NCBI GenBank assembly: GCA_002245135.1 | Contig: NGBS01000311.1 | Span: forward strand, 62,001-126,000 | Length of the DNA: 64,000 bases | Origin: Proteromonas lacertae | Lineage: Eukaryota; Sar; Bigyra; Opalinata; Proteromonadidae | Direction: 5' to 3' | Part shown: positions 42,763 through 54,954 of the stretch, in pieces | Position numbering within the stretch: the stretch's first letter is position 1 | Layout: each line of letters begins with the position of its first letter | Translations under genes and position numbers: made by a program | Notes under the pieces: model-generated | The model's input: only the letters and a program-made list of their open reading frames with translations | What the model was told of the DNA's origin: nothing | Database searches by the model: none

Positions 42763-45700
42763 ATGAGTTTTTACACCTCTCCTACTTCTTATGGTCGAAG
42801 CAGATCTAATTTAACAAACTTGTCACCTAATAAAAATTTGGCTCATACTACACCATCTAAACGCTTCTCTATTCCAAATTCTTTACAAAAACCAGTCTCA
42901 CCAAATTTGGAAGTACCAAAAATTGAAGCTATTGTGTACAAGCAAAAATATCCCACTTTATATGATAAGTTTGTTAAAGAAAATAGGGAACAACAAATTA
43001 GACTTCAATCAAGATCAACTGATCCATATAAAGATACGACTGTGTATCCAGACCATCACTTATCATATAAAAAAGATTTACCAATAGTCGAACATCCTGA
43101 TTCTGCATATAAATCCAATCCGTATGTAGAAGAAAGAATGGATGATAATATACGTTATTTGAAAGGAAGAATACCATCTCCAGAATGGAATACACTTGTC
43201 GAAACAACTGAGGAACAATTGTCTCATAATCCACCAAATCCCTTACCATTACCATCAATGCAGGAAGAACCACATCAATCACCTGAGAATAAAAGAGTAC
43301 ATGATTTATTACAGAATAAATATCATCAATCAACACCAAGTAGTATAACAAAAACCAAAACAGTTACAAATAACAACTGTTATAATAATACTTCCAATTT
43401 AACATCATTATATCATAATAATAATAATAATAATAAATCACCATTTACAGTTGGATATTCTAAAAACATTCCTACATATCCACCAACAAACTTAAATCAT
43501 AGTAATTTGAATAGTGAAAGAGAGAAATTGAGTAATTTAGAAAATACTATATTTACTTCTACTCCAACAAAGCCATATAATAATAATAATAACTTACAAT
43601 CATCACCATTTTCACCATTAGAAAAGAGTAAAATATCACCTGATAATCGATCAATATCTGTAACTCCAGAAAAGAAAAGACAATATGAGAATAATAATCC
43701 GCATATTTCACCAACCAGCAACTTCTGGAATAAAATGAAATCACCTCAATTAGAGCGACAGGAATATAAATCAAGAAATAATCTAACTAAGAAATCTGCA
43801 TTTGATAAACCTGATAATGATACAAGTATAATAGTGTTAAGAGGAAGAATATTCAAAAGATCTGACTATAATACAAATGAAGAAGATTTAAAGTTATTAA
43901 ATGATAAAGAAAAATCACTTTTATATAAAGTAACACCATTTGAATGGAATAAAATGATTAGAGAAGCAAAAATTAAGAAAGAAAATGAAAGAAAAAGATC
44001 AGAAAATAAGTTACCATTTCTGACTAAATATGTTAGAAGTGATTATATAACAGATTTAGAAATAGAAAATAAGATGACAGAGGAAGAAAGAAATATGAAA
44101 TATAATATATCACCATCAAAATGGAATAAATTAGTAGGTGATAAAAGATTGGAAAATGAAAATAAGAAAATGGAAAAACCATCACCAAGACAGTATCTAT
44201 TTGGCCAATCTAAAAAACCAAATCCTGATATATTATATGATAAAAACAAACCATATGATTTGACTGAGCAAGTGATGATCAATGACACTATATTTAACAA
44301 GTCACAGTGGAATGATGATCCTTTAATTGAGAGATTATTAAGTGAAGAAGAAAGAAAGAACAAATATAAAATGACTCCTTCAAGATATAATAGATTATTA
44401 GAAGATAAAGTAATTCAACATGAAAGGTTAAATAATAATAATAATAAAGTGAATATTAATGGAGTTTTATATGATAAATCTGAATATAAAACAGATGAAG
44501 TTATAGAATCATATATGAAAGAAGAAGATAGAAATAATAAACATAAAATTACTCCTTCTCAATGGAATAATATATTTTACAGTACAGAACGTATTCATAG
44601 AAATGAAATAAGATCAAAAACAACAACACCAATTCCAACAACAAATAAAACAACAACTGCTACTGTAAGACCTCAACAATCAAAAACACCTTCATTCAAA
44701 CCTTATAGTTCATCTAATGATTATTATGATAAAAATAAATACACAACAACTCCAGAACTAGAGAGAACATTATCTACAGAGCAATTACAAATGAAAAATA
44801 AAATGTCACCAACAAAATGGAATAAATATGTGTATGAAGAGATAGAGAAAAAAGATAGAGAAATGATGAAAGAGAATAATAATAAGAAATTAACTCCAGT
44901 GCCTTCTCCTCCACCAATACCATTAAATAAAGTAACTGTGAATGGAAAAGAGTATGATAAAGAAGAATATGAAAAACATAAACTACTGGAAAAAGATTTA
45001 CCTTCAGCAATGAAAGATAAGAAATATAAAGTTACTCCAAATGAATGGGAAAAGATACTGTTTGATAATCTCAATAATCAACAGAAGAATCAACAAAAAT
45101 ATCTACAACACCTTCAGCAAATCAATAAGAATGAACCAGAAAATGAAGAAAAGAAAGATAAAAGTTGTGATAATAAAGAAACACCAATAAAATCAAAGTA
45201 TCTTTTCAGTAAATCACCAAAATTTCAAAATGAAACAGTTAAAAAAGGAATGGAAAAAGTGAATGTAGATAATGAAGAACATCATAAATTTGAATATTTA
45301 ACAAATACAAAAATAGAAAATACATTATCTCCAGAACAAAGGGATAATAAATACAAACAAAAACCATCAGAATGGAATAATACAATAAGAAATAAACAAA
45401 GAGAAATGATAAATAAATCAACACCTCCAAAAACATCATATTTATCTTCTTCTTCTTCTTCTTCTTCTTCTTCTTCTTCTTCTCTCTCTGATTTATTAAC
45501 TCCAACAAAAAATATACTATTGAAAAATGAAAAATACAAAGATTTAACTAAATCATTATCACCTGAAGTAAAGAAGAAAATAAGAGAATTATCGCCAGCA
45601 ACATCTACACTTTCCAAACTTGTGAATGAAAATAAAATTAGAAGTAAAACTGAACCAAAGAAATCGAATCATTCTAATGATGATTATATTCATGTTGGAG

Positions 45701-48700
45701 GAGATGTATATAAACTATCAGAATATGATAAATATTCATATTTAGAACAATATCTATCATTTGAAGATATGAAAAAGAAATATAAAATACCAATGTTAGA
45801 TTGGCATGCTTTATTACAATCTCATAAACCCAAAAGCACAGTATCAGATAGTCTAACAGATAATAATGTTAGTAATGAGAAAAAGTATGATGAATCAGAA
45901 TATGATTTATATAGTGGGCTTGAGATAGGCTTGACAGATGAAGAAAAGAAGATGAAATATAAATATACACCAACTGAATGGGGGAATTATTTATTAAGTA
46001 GAACAAAGAAAGAAACATCTCCACATCCACCACAAGAGGATGTAATTCCACAGAATAAAGAACAATTTACTCCAAAAGAAAAAGAAAAAGAAAAAGAAAA
46101 AAATGAAAAACACTACGATAAAAATGACTTTGTGCCAGTTGGAAAATCAAAATATTTTGCTTATAAATGGAATAATGATGAAGAAATAGAAAGGTTATTA
46201 AATGAAAATGAAAGAAAGATGAAATATAATGTAGTTCCAGAGATATGGAATAAATTACTTCAAGATAAGAAGAAAGAAATGAAAGTAAAACAAAAGACAG
46301 AATCTCCATTGCTTACACAACCAAAAGTGTCTAAAGATACAATTATTAGTGATAGTGACAGTAATAATGATGAAAATGAAGAAGTGAAACAATTACCATA
46401 TAAATTTACAATCAAAGGAAAGAAAATGGAAGATAATAAGAAGGTTGATATACCAATAAGATCAGAATCAGCACCAGTAATGAACAATAATAATGTTTCA
46501 ACAACAAAAGTAAATGAAATGGTAAAAGATATTACTAAATCATTAAAACGAAAATCATTAGATGAAATTAAAATAGATGGAAAAGTATGTCATCCATTGG
46601 AATGGAAAACTGATGAAGAAATTGAATCTAAAATGAGTAAAAGTGAAAAGGATTTGAAGTATGTAATATCTCCAAATGAATGGAATAAATTCTTAATGGA
46701 TAAAAAGAAAGGACAAAACGAAAAACAACAATTACCACCACCACCAACAACAACAATAAAAGACAATAAAAACACAATTGTGTTGGATAAAAAAGAGAAT
46801 ATAGTTAATAACAATAAGAAAGTAGATATTCCTCCAAGATCTGAATCAACTCCTGTTGTGAAGAAAGAAAGAGATAAATTTGAAAGAGTGGAAGTAGATG
46901 GGAAAAAATATTCTGTATCATTGTGGAATAATAATGAAGAGATAGAAGCTCAAATGGATAAAAGTGAAAAAGAATTGAAATATGTTATTACTCCATATCA
47001 ATGGAATAAATATTTAAGAAATAAGAAGAAAGAAATTGAAGCTAAGAAATCAGTCTTATCTAAACCAGCAATTATACAAAACCAAAAAGCTGATAGTGAA
47101 AAGAAAGAAGATGAGAATAAAGAAGAAGATAAGATTGAATTAGTTCCAGTTGAAGATATGTTTGGAGGAATCTCTATTAATAATGAAAAATATTATGATT
47201 ATGAATATCACAGCAATAATTACATTGAGTCACAAATGACTGAAGAAGAAAGAGGTAAAAAGTATAAAATCCCACCAAAAGAATGGAATGATTTTCTAGA
47301 AAAGAAATTGAAAGAAATATCCAATAGATCCTTCAAGAAGATAGAAGAAAAAATAATCAAAGAAAAAGAAAAGATAAATGATAATATGAGTGATAATAGA
47401 ATCAATGAAATGTCAGTAAATGTTGATGATGATAAATCTAAATTAACTCCAAGTATGATAATACCAACAACTGCTAATAGAGATAGTACAAAACAAAAAG
47501 AAATAAAAAACATTATTAATAGTCATATGTTGAATATGAATGAAGAAAATGAAGGATATATCACAATAAAAGATAAAAACAATGAATTACATAAATACAA
47601 AAAGTCACTTTATGCAAGCGATTCACTAGCTGAAGGAAATATGAGTGAAGAAGAAAGGAAGATGAAATATAATGTAGATCCAAGTGATTGGAATAAATTA
47701 GTGTCTAAAAGAAGAGAAGAGATTAATAAAATGATTTGCACTACTGAAGAAGAAAGATCTATATTTAATTCTTTATCTTCTGCATCATCATCAATTTCAT
47801 CATCATTGTCATATTCCAGTGCTAGACAGAATGAGAAAGTGACAGTAAATGGAAAAAAGTATCATAAATCATCATATGAGACTAATGAAGAGATAGAGAA
47901 CAAAATGAATGAAGAAGAGAGGAATAAAAAGTATAAAGTAATGCCATATGAATGGAATAAAATATTAAAGAATAAAAAAGAAGAATTTTCAAAGAAAAGT
48001 ACATCCAATATTTTCAACAATAATAATCTTAAACCATCTCTTATACAATCTCAACAACAACAACAACAACATGAAATACCTTTACCACCTTCAGAATCAC
48101 ATTTATCATCAAGTTTACCAACATATAATACAAAACTAAGTAGGAATAACAACAATAAAATAGTGAATGATTATAATGATGATAATAAAGTAACAATAGT
48201 GGATGATTATGGAAATGTTAAAACATTTGATAAGAATTTATATCATTGTGATGAAGAAATTGAGAGTAAAATGAGTAATGAAGAAAGATTAAACAAACGA
48301 AAGATGACTCCTGGTAAATGGAATAAATACTTAGAAGATAAAAAGAATGAAATATCAAAACAACCACAAGAATCAATTAACAATGAATCTAATAAAATTA
48401 CACTAGATGGAAAGATTTATGACAGAAATGAATGGATTACAAACTCTTCAATAGAAAGACTTCTAAGCGAAAGTGTAAAAGTAAAGAAATACTCAATAAC
48501 TCCATCACAATGGAACAAGATTATTGAAACAAAGAAAGCTAGTCTAGAAAATCCTACTCATCATAAACCATATAGTGGTATGAAAAAAGAAGAAGAAGAA
48601 AAAATAGAAGTAAAAAAGGAAGAATATATGAATGATGATGAAGTTGAAAATATATTAAGTAGAGAAGAAAGAGATAAGAAATATAAGATTCCAGCTGTCG

Positions 48701-50540
48701 AATGGAATAGAATGATAAGAAAAAAGAAGAATGAATTGAATGATTTAAAGAATTCCTTAAAAGATGATAAAGATAAAGTAATGGTAGATAATATTACTTA
48801 CATGAAGTGTTTATGGAATAATAATGATGAAATTGAGTTATTAATGAGTGAAGAAGAAAAACAAAAGAAATATCTTATGAGTCCATTTAGATGGAATAAT
48901 TTCTTAGCAAAGAAAACAAAGGAGATAGTAAGTGGAAATCTCAATAAACCAATTAAAGAAGAAGAGAACAAAAATAAAAGCTCAACAATTAGAAATAAAC
49001 ATGATATAATAAAAATAGATGGTAGAATATATTTTGGAAATAATTATCATGATGATGAAGAAGTTGAATCTCAACTAAATGAAAGTGAAAGAAAGTTGAA
49101 ATATGTAATAACTCCAATTGAATGGAATAAACTACTTGAAGATAAAAAGAAAGAGATTGAGAAAGTAGCAAAGAAAGAAGTTGAATTATCACCACCACCA
49201 CCAAAAGTGAAAGATAATGCAAAATCAGTTATTAAAGATGATAATGATGAAGATGTTTTAGTGTCAAAATATAAATCTTATAAGAAAGAGAATGAGAATA
49301 AGTCTATTCCATCAAGATCACACTCTGCTCCAGTGGTAAAGAAAGAGAGAGATAGAATGGATAAAATAAAAATAGAAGGAAGAGAGTATAGTGCATTTTT
49401 ATGGCATAATAATGAGCAAATTGAATCACAAATGAGTGAAGAAGAAAGACAGTTGAAATATGTAATACCTTATTCAGAATGGAATGTATTTTTGCAAAGA
49501 AAAAAGAAAGAAATTGAGAATATACGAAAGGAGAAAGAACCACATATTACACCAATCACACCAAAACCAACTTTTTCCATTGATAAGAATGATATATTAA
49601 ATCCTCCAACTCAACCAAAACAACATACTATAGTAGATAATAATAATAACTATTATAGATTCAATACTCCAACTAAAAGTCGTGATTATCTTGTTGATGC
49701 TGATAATGATAATGATAAAGTAAAAATTGAAGATGAAGATGGAAATATCAGAGTTTTTGACAAGAATTTATATCATTCTGATGAAGAAATTGAGAGTAAA
49801 ATGAGTAATGAAGAAAGATTAAACAAACGAAAGATGACTCCTGGTAAATGGAATAAATATTTAGAAGATAAAAAAGAATGAATTATCAAAAACCACCAGA
49901 AAAGGCATTAGGTAAAAACCACCACTATCACCACCTCCACCACTTCAATTACCATCAAGCCAAGCCAATCAGAATTATAAAATTGAGAATGATATTAGCA
50001 ATCATTTTATTTATGAAAAGAAATTAGATAGTAGTAATGATTATAAAATCGATCCATTCCCTGTTCCTCCTCCTCAACAACAACAACCGTTGAAAAGTAA
50101 ATTTGTTAAGCAAGTATTATATTTGTGTATTTATTGTGTATTATCATAGATGCTAAATGAAGAACCACTTGTTAGAGATGAATATATCAGTTATGTGTGG
50201 AGATATTTGAAATTTGATTTACAAAAGATGAAAGACTATGTGGATTTATTATTTCCTAGAACTTTAACTGATGCTGATTATAATGAAATCAGGAACAACC
50301 CCAAAGCAAAGTTAGCAATTTTAAAATCCTTGTATTTATATCTAAAATCAATTGGAATTAATTTAAACAAGTATAAATTGTAAATTTTAATATTATAGAG
50401 ATAAATGTGAAGCTTCATCAGATAAAGATACACATAATTTCAAAGATTATAGTTTTAGAAAAGTGAATAAATTCTTAGAAAGTTGTGGAATGACATTTTA
50501 TAATGATATTGTTATGAATTCTATCAGTAATAATCATTAA
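42763..50540 (+). CDS. Giant protein with ~23 diverged copies of an unknown WNK-type repeat
   Basis: An unbroken 2,372-codon frame, then a damaged junction at 49870-49918 (three homopolymer A indels; the composition continues) into a Pro/Gln-rich link, an intron near 50115-50150, a unique C-terminal domain (PLVRDEYISYVWRYLKFDLQ...), a last intron near 50376-50399, and TAA at 50538-50540. The N-terminus is Ser/Pro/Asn-rich. About 23 repeats of ~45 residues follow, spaced by 20-60 low-complexity residues. The consensus is: a V/I-x-V/I-D/N-G strand, Y, eight to twelve residues, I/L-E, S-E-E-E-R, KYK-I-T-P, W-N-K-L/Y-L, KKKE. Highly conserved positions are the Tyr/Trp, the Glu pair, Lys-Tyr and WNK. 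It may be a large scaffold in which each repeat binds one partner; this is inferred. I do not recognise the domain. Confidence 0.8.
45438..45485 (+). repeat. TCT microsatellite coding for a Ser run
   Basis: A run of TCT units inside the giant gene encodes consecutive Ser residues in a linker between repeats 8 and 9. It stays in frame. Confidence 0.9.
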
Positions 50541-51015
50541 TTTATTGTTCTATGTAAAATGTGGGATGAGAGTAAGAAAAAAAAGAGAGTATATTTCCTA
50601 TTATAAACAAGTGACGCTATTCATACTGACAATAACATAACTGCAATCTATTTCATACTCTTTGATGAGTAATTTCCAATTATGATTCTTTTCGAAGCAA
50701 ATGTGGGGCATTTATGTGTATAATATTAAAATTAGTAGGAAAACACCTGAAAATTCTATATTTCAAAAATGGAAGTATATCTGCACTCTAAGGACTCCTA
50801 CCTTTCACATAATTATATATAATTATATGATATATGAGTATCCAAATATAATTACTCGTAAAATTGAATTTTTCAACCCCATTCAACCTTAAATGCGAAA
50901 AAATGAATATGACAGTTCAATCAAAACGATTGGATCTTACGATTAAATTTTAATGATTTTATCTTTTTTGAGCCATTAGAAGTAAAATATAGTTTAATTA
51001 ACAAAACACATTAAG
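50541..51015. other. Intergenic, nothing recognised
   Basis: About 475 bp of AT-rich DNA between two genes in the same direction. A 63-codon open frame at 50701-50892 has no coding bias, homology or intron support and is left out. The next ATG at 51016 follows an A-rich leader. Confidence 0.5.
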
Positions 51016-52333
51016 ATGTCCTCAGAATCCAAAACAATCTACCATTTGACTGGTTTTACCCCATCTTTGGAGCCAGATCGAGTATCTTATAATATTTATG
51101 TCAATAGATAAGACAGCTTTTCACTAATAATTATATAAATGTCAAAGCGATATTTTTATCTGAATTAATCACCACATCAAACAGTATTTAAGTTTTTTCT
51201 ATTATTTAGGTGAGTGTTATGTTTGTACAAATAATGAAGAGACCAGTAAAATGTTTGAATCTCCTTATATAAACGTAAGACTCTCTGATATCGTATATTT
51301 CTATTCTTTATAAAAATATCTAGTGTCAATCCACAATTGAGGTTGAGAATATAGGTATTGGTAATTTAGAAGAAATTGGCAAGCACTTATTAGTCAAGAA
51401 TGTTCCAAAAATCTCAGATCGATTAATTAGAGATAAATTCACAAAGTATGAAGGATTACAAGAATTAATCTTCTTAAACGAAATGCATCCAAATACAAAC
51501 CAGTGTATAAGCATCCTATTAAGGTATGATCAACAATTATCAGGTTTAAATGTATATTGTACAATGAACAACCAGCCAATTATATTAGTATAAATATATA
51601 GATTAGTAATTATAAATATATAGGGTGAAACTCCACTACAAATCTCATTATTATCTCAATCAAGATTTACTACATTATCATCGTCGTTCTTCTTAGATCG
51701 ACAAACAGAATCATCATCGTATGTGCAACAATCACCAGAACCATTAAACTCACCAAATCACCCACAACAACAACAACAACAGCAACAACAACAACAACAA
51801 CAGAATAATAATTCAACTCAAGCCAATAGATTATCAGCAAACAGTGTTCCATTTTACCCAAGTAACTTCACAGTCAGTACAATTGGTAGCAATAATAATA
51901 ATCCCAAAGATAACAATGCATCAACACCTGAAGAATTAAATGATTGGAGACAAAGAGCATCTTCCTACAATTCCTCTGCTGTTCATGGTAGTTTCACTGA
52001 TTCAGAAGAGCCAATACCTCCACCAATATCAACAGTAGTACATTCTCAACCAGCCAGTAGTATCAGCTCACCAGTTTACTCATTTACACGACACTTACAT
52101 CAATCATCAGCACATTTCTATCCACAAATGCAATTACCACCTATTGCACAACAACCAAACCAACAACAACAACAACAAATACCTCAGATTACACGTTCAT
52201 ATAGTCATAATTATGAATATTCACCAGCATTACAATCTCAATTATATGCTACTCAATATGGTCAATTATCACCACCATTACAATATATTCAACCACAACA
52301 AATGCAACCATCACCATTACCACCATTAGCTCC

Positions 52334-52364
<31 letters not shown>

Positions 52365-53384
52365 CCTCAATTATCACCATATTCTCAATCACCTTATGGT
52401 AGTAATAATGGAAGTAGTGGCATTAGTATAATAGGTAATAATGGTATGGTAAGTCCATATCAATATTCAACACCTAATTCAACATCGTCACCAACAACAC
52501 CTGGTATAATAAGTAACAATCATTTACCACCACCACCATCTTCATCAATACCATCTCAACAACAATTACCAATACCACTGTTAGCACCACAATATACTAG
52601 TCAAACTCCACCATCTTATCCACAATATATTAACAACAATAATAATCCTAATAATATATATCATAATCAATATATTAGCACACCATCATCAGCAGCTAGT
52701 TCACCATTTATTACTGGTAATGATACTCCTAATAGTTATACAAGCAGTGGTGTTTGTTCACCTGTTGATATAGATTACAATAACTATTTATATTACAATA
52801 ATAGTGGTCAAAGTATAGTTTCAATGATGAGTAATATGATAATTGATCCTAATAATAGTAATAATGGTAATATGAATAATTCAATACCTTCTCCACATGG
52901 TATAATGCAACAATCACCACTACAACAGTCACCACTTCAACAAGCACAACAATCTCAACAACAATTACCTCCACCTATACCTCAACCTGGTGGTATTGCG
53001 TATTTACCGATTAGAGCAAATCCTGCTCCTGTTATGAATAGAGATTATGAACTTCCTAGTGGATTATCGGCTGGATCTTGTGGTGTTGGTTATGATCCTA
53101 ATAGAGAAGGACCACCAGGTGCTAATTTGTTTATATATAATATTCCCAAGACTTATGGTGACTTACATCTTTATCATGCCTTTGAAAGATTTGGTACAAT
53201 CTTAAGTGCAAAAGTGTTTATTGATAAACCGAGTGGTACGACAAGAGGTTTTGGTTTTGTGAGTTTTGGTTCGCCAGAGAGTGCTCAAATGGCAATTCGT
53301 GAGATGAATGGTAAGACGTTAGAAGGTAGAAAAATTAAGGTTGAAATTAAGCGTAGAGATGCAAATGATGATAATGGCAAATAA
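51016..53384 (+). CDS. CELF/Bruno-like RNA-binding protein with poly-Gln middle
   Basis: Five exons; introns near 51084-51109, 51183-51210, 51292-51322 and 51587-51623 (GTAT...TAG) must be removed to join MSSESKTIYHLTGFTPSLEP to the long last exon. The C-terminal domain is a clear RRM of the CELF third-RRM kind: EGPPGANLFIYNIPKTYGDL (RNP2 = LFIYNI), then RGFGFVSFGSPESAQMAIRE (RNP1 = RGFGFVSF) and GRKIKVEIKRR. The N-terminal exons hold a weaker RRM-like region (KHLLVKNVPKISDRLIRDKF). The middle ~400 residues are Gln, Pro, Ser and Asn-rich. CELF proteins bind GU-rich RNA and control splicing, translation and decay. The Gln-rich middle suggests RNP condensates. No frame break. Confidence 0.85.
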
Positions 53385-53578
53385 GAATAGTTGTTGTTTA
53401 TGGATGTTGTTATTTATTAACATATTTGTCAATGTAATGATGTGTTATGTGAATTGTATTTATTTTTTGTTGGTTTTATATAATAAAATAACATAGGAGA
53501 GAAGAAAATAACAAAAAACTAAGTGTGGTGTATGAAAATTTTGACCCCAGAAAACGTAAATAAAATATTTAATCAAAA

Positions 53579-54873
53579 ATGAAGTTTTTATTGGTAAGTC
53601 TACTTATATATAGTTTGTGTCATGCAGCATTGTGTCCTAACATGTGTAGTGGACATGGTACTTGCTCAAAATCTGGCACCTGTGTGTGTAATCCTTCATT
53701 TACTAGTGGTGATTGCTCTGAACGTATATTTACTCTGAATAATTTTATTTTAGGTGTATGTCCTTATGGACACCCATATGTTGATCCACTTGTGAAAAAA
53801 GATGAACCAAACGAAGCATTACATAGTTTCTTGGAATGTTCAGGTCAGGGTGAATGTGACAGAGCAACTGGAATTTGTACATGTCATCCAGGTTATACAG
53901 GTGATGCTTGTCAAAGAGAAAGATGTCCAAACGACTGTAGTGGACATGGTGTATGTACAGCAGTAAAATATATGACATACCACAATGGTGTTTATGAGGA
54001 GGTGGATGATCCTTATGGTTATTCTTTCTGGGATGGAGCACAGTCTCATATATGTAAATGTGATGATGAATATACAGGTTATGACTGTAGTGAGAAGAAG
54101 TGTGCTATTGGTTATATGAGTTTAAGTGATTGTGATACTCCACTTGATGGAAATACACAAACTATTAAGATAGAAGTGAAAGTGAAATTCAATTAATTTT
54201 ACAACTGATTCTACTAAAATTAATGCATTAATGGGATATTTACAATATACAGATTCATTTGGAAGAGTTTGGTTTAGTGATGCTTTTAATTTCTTAAGTA
54301 CAAAAGATAAAGATTTATTATTAGATGTTAATAATAAAGCAAATTATGTCCCTTATAAACTTAAAGGATGGTGGACAATATTAAATAGTTTCCCACCAGG
54401 TACAATCAATGTAGAAAAAGTTGAAATATATAATGGTGATGGATTAACTGATATGTATTTCATCAACTGATGATAAAAAAGATTGTAATAAAAAACCTGA
54501 AGATATTAAAATAACTGCTACTTACACAATTCGTTATAACATATGGTCCACATCAAACAGGCAGTTATAGTGATAATATTGAAATATTAACACCAAAAGA
54601 AGTAGGAGAAAGATCATCAGGATTTGATGGTGGTTATCATGGATTATCATCAAAATCCAATTCCAGGATGTTTATATGAATCAAAAGAATGCAACAAACA
54701 AAATTGAACTAGCAACAGATTATGAAATAAAAGAATTGACAATTCAAACAACAATCATTCCACCACCAACAAAATGTTCTGGAAATGGCATTTGTGATAC
54801 AACAACTGGATTATGTACTTGTTTCACTGGATATTACGGTCTAGCATGTACTGAACAAGCTGCATTATTATAA
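53579..54873 (+). CDS. Secreted EGF-repeat (tenascin-like) protein with repeated +1 frame steps
   Basis: A signal peptide (MKFLLVSLLIYSLCHA) precedes at least three EGF-like modules: CPNMCSGHGTCSKSGTCVCN, CSGQGECDRATGICTCHPGY and CPNDCSGHGVC. An intron at ~53720-53750 joins CSER to VCPYGHPY. A globular part (FGRVWFSDAFNF, GWWTILNSFPPGTINVEKVE) and a final EGF module (CSGNGICDTTTGLCTCFTGY) follow. After 54190 the product is spread over successive frames; steps fall near 54190-54199, 54460-54470, 54525-54540, ~54652 and 54690-54712, all +1. The paralogue at 63500 confirms the order of the pieces (TYGxHQTG, YHGLS, final EGF). Either translation shifts repeatedly, the assembly holds extra bases, or the gene is decaying. 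Proteins of this kind are adhesive or matrix-like surface proteins. Confidence 0.75.
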
Positions 54874-54954
54874 ATATATTATTTTTATATATTATTATTA
54901 GAATTTATTATTTGATTTTCAAACTAACACAAAAGAAATAGAAAAATAATAAAA

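Noticed and set aside
50701-50892. Small gene of 63 codons
   Set aside because: No homology, intron or coding bias; it lies in a gap with chance open frames.
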